64,000 nt of DNA from contig DAINBU010000011.1 of assembly GCA_036732755.1 (NCBI GenBank), forward strand, positions 3,912 to 67,911, written 5' to 3'. Every line of letters begins with the position of its first letter. The stretch's first letter is position 1. The notes below the pieces were generated by a model. That model was not told where the DNA came from and did no database searches. It saw only the letters and a list, made by a program, of their open reading frames with translations. A program made the position numbers and the translations under genes. This DNA is from DASRRB01 sp036732755. Its GTDB lineage: Bacteria; Planctomycetota; B15-G4; SIAN01. Shown here in pieces: positions 59,510 to 64,000 of the stretch.

Positions 59510-59899
59510 TCAGCGCGTCGTGGGGAGCGCCGGCGGCGGCGTCGAGAGGGTCTGCTCCTCGCGCTGCTGCGCGCGCGCAAGGTCGTCGGCGCCCGTCGCG
59601 CCGAGGATGCCGACGTGGAGCGAGTAGTCGCCGATCTGGACGATGTCGCCGTTGCGCAGCTCGGCGTTCCGCACGGGCCGGCCGTTCAGCGACGTCCCGT
59701 TCGAGCTGCCGAGGTCCTCGAGGAAGTGGCGCCCCGACTTGGCGACGATCGCCGCGTGCATGCGCGACACGTCGGCGCTGTCGATGCGCAGGTCGCAGTC
59801 GGCGGAGCGCCCGATCAGGACGCGGTCCTTGACCGACTCGAGCCGGTGCGTCACGCGACCGTTCAGGATCGTCGTGAGGCTGATCTGCGTGGACGCCAT
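59510..59899 (-). CDS. FHA-domain phosphothreonine-binding protein
   Basis: 129 residues. The FHA core is I-G-R-S-A-D-C-D-L-R-I, S-R-M-H-A-A-I, L-G-S-S-N-G-T-S-L-N-G, with the Gly-Arg, Ser-Arg-His and Ser-Asn-Gly phosphopeptide-binding residues. A polar tail of about 30 residues follows. ATG at 59899 has GGGGAG 7 nt upstream. It is the first gene of the kinase operon, so it is the likely reader of phosphothreonine produced by the kinase encoded two genes later. It is divergent from the hybrid histidine kinase gene, with a 138-bp shared promoter region. Confidence 0.92.
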   Translation of the reverse strand: MASTQISLTTILNGRVTHRLESVKDRVLIGRSADCDLRIDSADVSRMHAAIVAKSGRHFLEDLGSSNGTSLNGRPVRNAELRNGDIVQIGDYSLHVGILGATGADDLARAQQREEQTLSTPPPALPTTR

Positions 59900-60037
59900 C
59901 GCGCCGCTCCCCCCCTCTTCCGTGGCGAGTCCCCTCCGTCGTTTTTTCGGTAGGGCTGCCCGGGGGGCTTGAGCCGATGACGGAAGGCGGAAGGCCCCGT
60001 GTTGCCCGGCGACCGCGGCCCGATCGGGAGAAACCCC

Positions 60038-62077
60038 ATGGCCAAGCCCAAGCCGCGCCGGGCGCGCAAGCCGTCGCCCCGTGCGCGCAAGCCCTCGCCC
60101 CGCGCGGAGCTCCTGCTCGCGCTCGAGGCGCAGAGCCGCATGACCGCCGACCTCGCGCGCCTCAAGGAGGAGGCCGAGGCCGCGAGCCGCGCCAAGAGCG
60201 CGTTCCTCGCCAACATGAGCCACGAGATCCGGACGCCGCTCAACGCGATCCTGGGGATGGCCGAGCTGCTCGACGCGTCGCAGCTCAACTCGAGCCAGCG
60301 GCGCCACGTCGCCGTGCTGCGCAACGCGGGCGACGCGCTGATCCGCCTGATCGGCGACATCCTCGACCTCGCGAAGGTCGAGGCGGCGAAGCTCGAGCTC
60401 GAGCGCGCCCCCTTCGACGTGCGCACGCTCTTCGAGGGCGCCGCCGACGTGGTCGCGGTCGGCGCCAGCCGCAAGGGGCTCTACGTCACGCTCGACGTCG
60501 AGCCGTCGGTGCCGCGCGCGCTGGTCGGCGACGCCCACCGGCTGCGCCAGGTGCTGCTCAACCTGCTCGGAAATGCGGTCAAGTTCACGGAGCGCGGCGG
60601 CATCTCGCTCGAGGTCGCGTTCGAGGCGATGGTCGACGGGCTGGCGCGGCTGCACGTGTCGGTGCAGGACACCGGCATCGGCATCGCGCACGAGAAGGCG
60701 GGCAACCTCTTCGAACCCTTCTCCCAGGTCGACGCGAGCGCGGCGCGCGTGCACGGCGGCACCGGGCTCGGGCTCAGCCTGTGCGACCGGCTGGTCCGCC
60801 TCATGGGCGGCCGCATCTGGTTCGAGAGCGAGCCGGGGCTCGGCAGCACCTTCCACTTCACGGTGGCGCTGCCGGTCGACGCCGCGGCCGAGCCGGCCGG
60901 CGAGGCCGGCCACCCGCTCGGCGAGGGGCGGCGCGTCCTGATCGTCGAGGACGTCGTGCGCGAGCGGACGGTGCTGCGGCGCCGCCTCGAGCGGATGGGC
61001 TTCGCGGTCCGCGAGGCGGAGGGCGGCGGCGTCGGCATTGCGGCGATCGTCGAGGCGGCGCGCGAGCAGCGCCCCTTCGACGCGCTCCTGATCGACGCGC
61101 GCATGCCCACGATCGACGGGCTCGGCGTGATCGAGGCGATCCAGGAGGTGCCCGGCATGGCCGCGCGCACCATCCTGCTCCTCTCGCCCGACCACCAGGA
61201 CCACGACCTCGCGCGGGCCGAACGGCTGCAGATCGCCCACCAGCTCACCAAGCCGATCGGCGAGGCGAAGCTGGTGCGCGCGCTCGAGGAGACGCTGCTC
61301 GGCCGGCGCGCGCGCAGCGAGACGAGCGCCGCCGCGATCGACCCGGCGCGCGCCGCGAGCCTGTCGGGGACGCTGCTCCTCGCCGACGACTCCGAGGACA
61401 ACCGCTTCGTCGTGCAGGAGTTCCTGAGGGGGACGCGCCTCCACGTCGACAATGCCGAGAACGGCGAGGTGGCCGTCGCGAAGAGCGCGACCGGCCGCTA
61501 CGACCTGATCCTGATGGACATGCACATGCCCGTCATGGACGGCTACGCCGCGGCGCGCGCGATCCGCAGCCTCGAGGCGGTGCGCGGCCGGCCGCGCGTC
61601 CCGATCCTCGCCTTCAGCGCCGACGCGCTGCAGGAGGACCGCGACCGCAGCTTCGCCGCCGGCTGCGACGGCCACCTGAGCAAGCCCGTCTCGCGCAACG
61701 CCTTGTACGAGGCGCTCGAGCACCACCTGGCGATCGCGCCGAGCTCGGCGCGCACGCACGACTCCATCGTCGACGCGGTCGACACGGTCGTGGTCGACCC
61801 GGCGCTGAACGAGCTGGCCGCCGGCTACCTCGACCGGCGCGCCGCCGACCTGCCGCGCCTGCGCGAGATGTCGGTCCTGCGCGACCACGAGGGGCTCGCG
61901 GCCGCCGGCCACAAGCTCAAGGGCTCGGGCGCGACCTACGGCTTCGCGCTGCTCTCGCGGATCGGCGCGCGCCTCGAGGAGGCGGCGCGGGCGGGCAACG
62001 AGGCTGACGAAGACGCCGTGCTGCGCGAGCTCGAGACGCGCGTGGGCGATCTGCGCGGCGAGCGCCTCAGCTCTTGA
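60038..62077 (+). CDS. cytosolic hybrid histidine kinase with two receivers and an Hpt domain
   Basis: 679 residues from ATG at 60038 (GGGAG 7 nt upstream). The N-terminus has a tandem A-R-K-P-S-P-R repeat and a coiled coil, but no transmembrane or sensor domain. The H-box S-H62-E-I-R-T-P is followed by the N-box L-L-G-N-A-V-K-F, D-T-G-I-G-I and G-G-T-G-L-G-L-S. Receiver 1 has D353 (D-A-R-M-P) and receiver 2 D494 (M-D-M-H-M-P-V-M-D-G). The Hpt motif A-A-G-H625-K-L-K-G-S-G sits near the end. All phosphorelay residues are intact. The next gene, convergent and overlapping by 11 bp, encodes a receiver-EAL protein that is the natural downstream partner. Input must come from a binding partner. Confidence 0.93.
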   Translation: MAKPKPRRARKPSPRARKPSPRAELLLALEAQSRMTADLARLKEEAEAASRAKSAFLANMSHEIRTPLNAILGMAELLDASQLNSSQRRHVAVLRNAGDALIRLIGDILDLAKVEAAKLELERAPFDVRTLFEGAADVVAVGASRKGLYVTLDVEPSVPRALVGDAHRLRQVLLNLLGNAVKFTERGGISLEVAFEAMVDGLARLHVSVQDTGIGIAHEKAGNLFEPFSQVDASAARVHGGTGLGLSLCDRLVRLMGGRIWFESEPGLGSTFHFTVALPVDAAAEPAGEAGHPLGEGRRVLIVEDVVRERTVLRRRLERMGFAVREAEGGGVGIAAIVEAAREQRPFDALLIDARMPTIDGLGVIEAIQEVPGMAARTILLLSPDHQDHDLARAERLQIAHQLTKPIGEAKLVRALEETLLGRRARSETSAAAIDPARAASLSGTLLLADDSEDNRFVVQEFLRGTRLHVDNAENGEVAVAKSATGRYDLILMDMHMPVMDGYAAARAIRSLEAVRGRPRVPILAFSADALQEDRDRSFAAGCDGHLSKPVSRNALYEALEHHLAIAPSSARTHDSIVDAVDTVVVDPALNELAAGYLDRRAADLPRLREMSVLRDHEGLAAAGHKLKGSGATYGFALLSRIGARLEEAARAGNEADEDAVLRELETRVGDLRGERLSS

Positions 62078-63275
62078 GGCGGGCCGGCCGGCCGATCTGG
62101 TAGCCCTGGAGCAGGTCGCAGCCGAGGTCGGTGACGCGCTTGCGCTCGGCCGCCGTCTCGATCCCCTCCGCGATGGTCAGGATCTTCAGGTCGCGGCAGA
62201 GCGAGGCCATCGACCCGAGCAGCTTCGCCTTGGTGAGCGAGCCGTCGATCCCGCGGATCAGCTCCATGTCGAACTTCACGAAGTCGGGGACGAGCTGCGC
62301 GAAGGTCGAGAGGCCGGCGTAGCCCGAGCCGAGGTCGTCGACCGCGATCCGGTAGCCGGCGCGGCGCAGGCGCGAGACGCGCTGCTTCAGATCGGGAATG
62401 GAGTCGAGCCCCTCCCGCTCGGTGATCTCGAAGATGATGCGGTGGCTGGCGCGCCGCAGCACGCCGTCCTCGGCGTAGAGGCTCTCGTCGAGCAGCGAGC
62501 GCGGGTGGACGTTCACCAGCACGTTGGCGCCGCCCGGGACCTGTTCGAGGTCGGCGGCGATCAGCTGGCGGATCCGGTCGTCGAGGATCTCGATGGCGGA
62601 GAGGCGCTCGGCGTGGCGGATCAGGTCGAGGGCGCACGCGTAGGTGGCGTCGTCGCTGCGCACCAGCGCCTCGTAGGCGTAGACCCCGTCCGAGCTCGCG
62701 CGCACGACCGGCTGGTAGGCCATCCAGAGGGTGTCGAGGCACTTCGTGAAGCGGGCGGCGTCGGGGGCGGGCGCGGGCGCGCGGCCCGACTCGTTCGCGG
62801 CGCGCGTCGCCTCCTTCACCGCCGCCGCCTGCTTGATGCAGAAGGCGACGTCCTCGGAGCTGCACGGCTTGGTGAGGAAGCGGAAGACGTGCGCCTCGTT
62901 GATCGCGTCGAGCGTCGCGCGGAAGTCGGTGCAGCCCGAGAGCATGATCCGCATGGTCTCGGGCCACTGCTTGCGCACCAGGGCGAGGAACTTCGAGCCG
63001 CTGGTGCCCGGCATCTGCTCGTCGGAGACGACGACGTCGACCTCCTGCTTCGCGAGGAGCCGCAGCGCCTCGTCGGCCGAGCCGGCGCTGAAGACCTCGA
63101 AGCGCTGCCTGCGCAGGCCGATGCTCAGCGCCGCGATGACGTCGGGGTCGTCGTCGACGTGGAGCACGCGGATCGCGCGGGCTCCGGACCCCTTCCCCCC
63201 CGCGCTCGCCTCCACCGGCACGGCTGCGCCGTGCGTCGAGGGGTCGAGGGTCGCGGGTTTCGTGGTGTCTCTCAT
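62067..63275 (-). CDS. receiver-EAL protein (predicted c-di-GMP phosphodiesterase)
   Basis: 402 residues. ATG at 63275 has only a weak ribosome site. The receiver (about 36-155) has D41-D-D, acceptor D85 (S-D-E-Q-M-P) and K136. The EAL domain (about 185-400) has E202-A-L (Y-E-A-L-V-R), N-V-H-P, E-I-T-E-R, D-D-L-G-S-G-Y, V-K-F-D-M-E, E-G-I-E-T and Q-G-Y, which includes most of the metal and catalytic positions. It should hydrolyse c-di-GMP under control of phosphorylation, probably by the neighbouring hybrid kinase. It is RpfG/PdeR-like in layout but not HD-GYP. Loss of c-di-GMP generally favours motility over sessility. Confidence 0.92.
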   Translation of the reverse strand: MRDTTKPATLDPSTHGAAVPVEASAGGKGSGARAIRVLHVDDDPDVIAALSIGLRRQRFEVFSAGSADEALRLLAKQEVDVVVSDEQMPGTSGSKFLALVRKQWPETMRIMLSGCTDFRATLDAINEAHVFRFLTKPCSSEDVAFCIKQAAAVKEATRAANESGRAPAPAPDAARFTKCLDTLWMAYQPVVRASSDGVYAYEALVRSDDATYACALDLIRHAERLSAIEILDDRIRQLIAADLEQVPGGANVLVNVHPRSLLDESLYAEDGVLRRASHRIIFEITEREGLDSIPDLKQRVSRLRRAGYRIAVDDLGSGYAGLSTFAQLVPDFVKFDMELIRGIDGSLTKAKLLGSMASLCRDLKILTIAEGIETAAERKRVTDLGCDLLQGYQIGRPARLKS

Positions 63276-64000
63276 GCTCGCAGGTCCGCTCTCGCCGGCG
63301 CGCGCGCGTCGGGGCGAGTCGCGCGTGCCGAAGGAACGTCGAACACGTCTTGTTGATCGGCGCCGGCGGCCTTGGCGCCTGTCGATCCAATCACCCGATG
63401 CGAAGGAAGTTCTTGCACAGTCGGCGAGGGGCCCCGGAGAGCGCACATTCCCGAGCGAGGAGCGAGGAAAGGACGTCGACGGCGGCGCGAACTCGCACGA
63501 CGTCCGACGTCATTGCCGTGCCTCGGGCACTGCACTCGGCACGTCTCTTCGGCGTCCACCCGACCCGCCCCCAATTCGCGAACGGCGATCGGACGCCCAT
63601 GGAGATTCGGAACGACGGCATCACGGCGCCCTCATTGCTTCGAGGCCATTCACTGGCCAGGAACCAACCGCTGCTCATGATTCGGGAGCGATGAGCCGGG
63701 AAGCGCCTCACGAGCAGCCTGGATCGGTGCAACGTCCGTGGCGCAGCAAGCATGTCGACGTCGTTCGAGGACCGTGCGAAGAGGCTGCGGGGAGCAAGGT
63801 CGCGTCGTCGCGCGACGGTCTCGAACGGTGCTGAAGGGGCGGGGGAGAAAAAGGTCGAGGGACGGGACCGTGCATTCGGCGGCCGAAGCCGGATCTGCTG
63901 CGAGTCGTGTCCGTCCCCGCCGAATGCCGAGCGAGCCCCCCGTCCATCTTTGGTCCAGGGCGAGCGTGGCCCGTACATCGAGCCTTTTTCTCCTCCGCCC
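63276..64000. other. stretch without a supported gene
   Basis: Several overlapping frames of 60-200 codons are open on both strands, but none shows a domain, a signal peptide, a ribosome site or coding-like codon use, and they contradict each other. GC content looks slightly lower than in flanking genes. The first 60 nt must hold the promoter of the receiver-EAL gene. The rest may be a leader for a gene beyond the window. I see no RNA structure I can name. Confidence 0.4.

Noticed and set aside
54943..59832. A 1629-codon open frame on the plus strand opposite the FG-GAP gene
   Set aside because: The sequence is repetitive Val/Ala/Arg/Glu and mirrors the repeats of the minus-strand gene; GC-rich repeats produce such shadows. 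The FG-GAP calcium loops show which strand codes.
59863..61912. Antisense frames across the hybrid histidine kinase
   Set aside because: They are low-complexity and opposed to a gene with complete kinase, receiver and Hpt motifs.
1..64000. Diversity-generating retroelement associated with the FGE-like kinase domain
   Set aside because: FGE-like domains can be retroelement targets, but I found no reverse transcriptase gene and no template/variable repeat pair in the window.
1..64000. Mobile elements, CRISPR arrays, tRNA or rRNA genes
   Set aside because: No transposase or integrase motifs, no regularly spaced repeats and no recognisable tRNA or rRNA sequence were seen. A small or divergent tRNA could escape reading by eye.

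Overview
The window is uniformly GC-rich (roughly 70% by eye), densely packed and all chromosomal in character. I see no phage, transposase, CRISPR array, tRNA or rRNA. Gene content points to Planctomycetota, as an inference and not a proof. The pointers are a DUF1080 protein next to a Tat-exported Gfo/Idh/MocA oxidoreductase, a Ser/Thr kinase fused to a formylglycine-generating-enzyme-like domain, an ECF sigma factor with a membrane anchor and a huge secreted tail, FG-GAP/VCBS and CRTAC1-like lipoproteins, PilX-like pilus proteins, and a kelch protein with a C-terminal domain I associate with marine planctomycetes.

Layout. 1-5264: the 3' part of a TPR protein, a polytopic membrane protein with a zinc-ribbon-like N-terminus, and an SGNH hydrolase interrupted by one in-frame TAA. 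5464-9896: a GT2 glycosyltransferase, a metallo-beta-lactamase-fold protein and a CRTAC1-like lipoprotein. 9942-19975: mostly minus-strand genes for a YwqK/MORN-like plus CAP protein, an M28 peptidase broken by a second in-frame TAA, a small operon (membrane protein, winged-helix regulator, TPR protein) behind a palindromic operator candidate, a DUF2911-like protein, a serine hydrolase and a DTW-domain protein, with an M13 peptidase on the plus strand. 20175-31021: two prepilin modules, each encoding PilV-, PilW- and PilX-like proteins (equivalent to GspI/J/K). They flank a HEAT protein, a membrane protein, a deletion remnant of a DedA-rhodanese gene and a secreted kelch protein. 31182-37890: YebC, then a surface-glycan cluster (tandem methyltransferase, GT10, sulfotransferase-GT2 fusion) running into a convergent GT2 gene. 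37997-40944: a 1-Cys peroxiredoxin, a redoxin/cytochrome c/copper monooxygenase fusion and a SUI1-like factor. 40959-49549: the anchored sigma factor, then DUF1080, Gfo/Idh/MocA, a PEP-mutase-like enzyme and a PQQ-type sugar dehydrogenase. 49602-59899: a tight minus-strand operon of FHA protein, giant FG-GAP lipoprotein, kinase-FGE protein and small lipoprotein. 60038-63275: a cytosolic hybrid histidine kinase facing a receiver-EAL protein. I could assign no gene in 63276-64000.

The most unusual items are these. Two otherwise intact genes carry TAA where tyrosine is expected. The two pilin modules bracket a beta-propeller protein. The kinase-FGE/FHA/FG-GAP operon looks like a dedicated surface signalling unit. 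The sigma factor carries its own membrane anchor and an extracytoplasmic region of about 880 residues. Functional statements rest on motifs read by eye. No database search was run.
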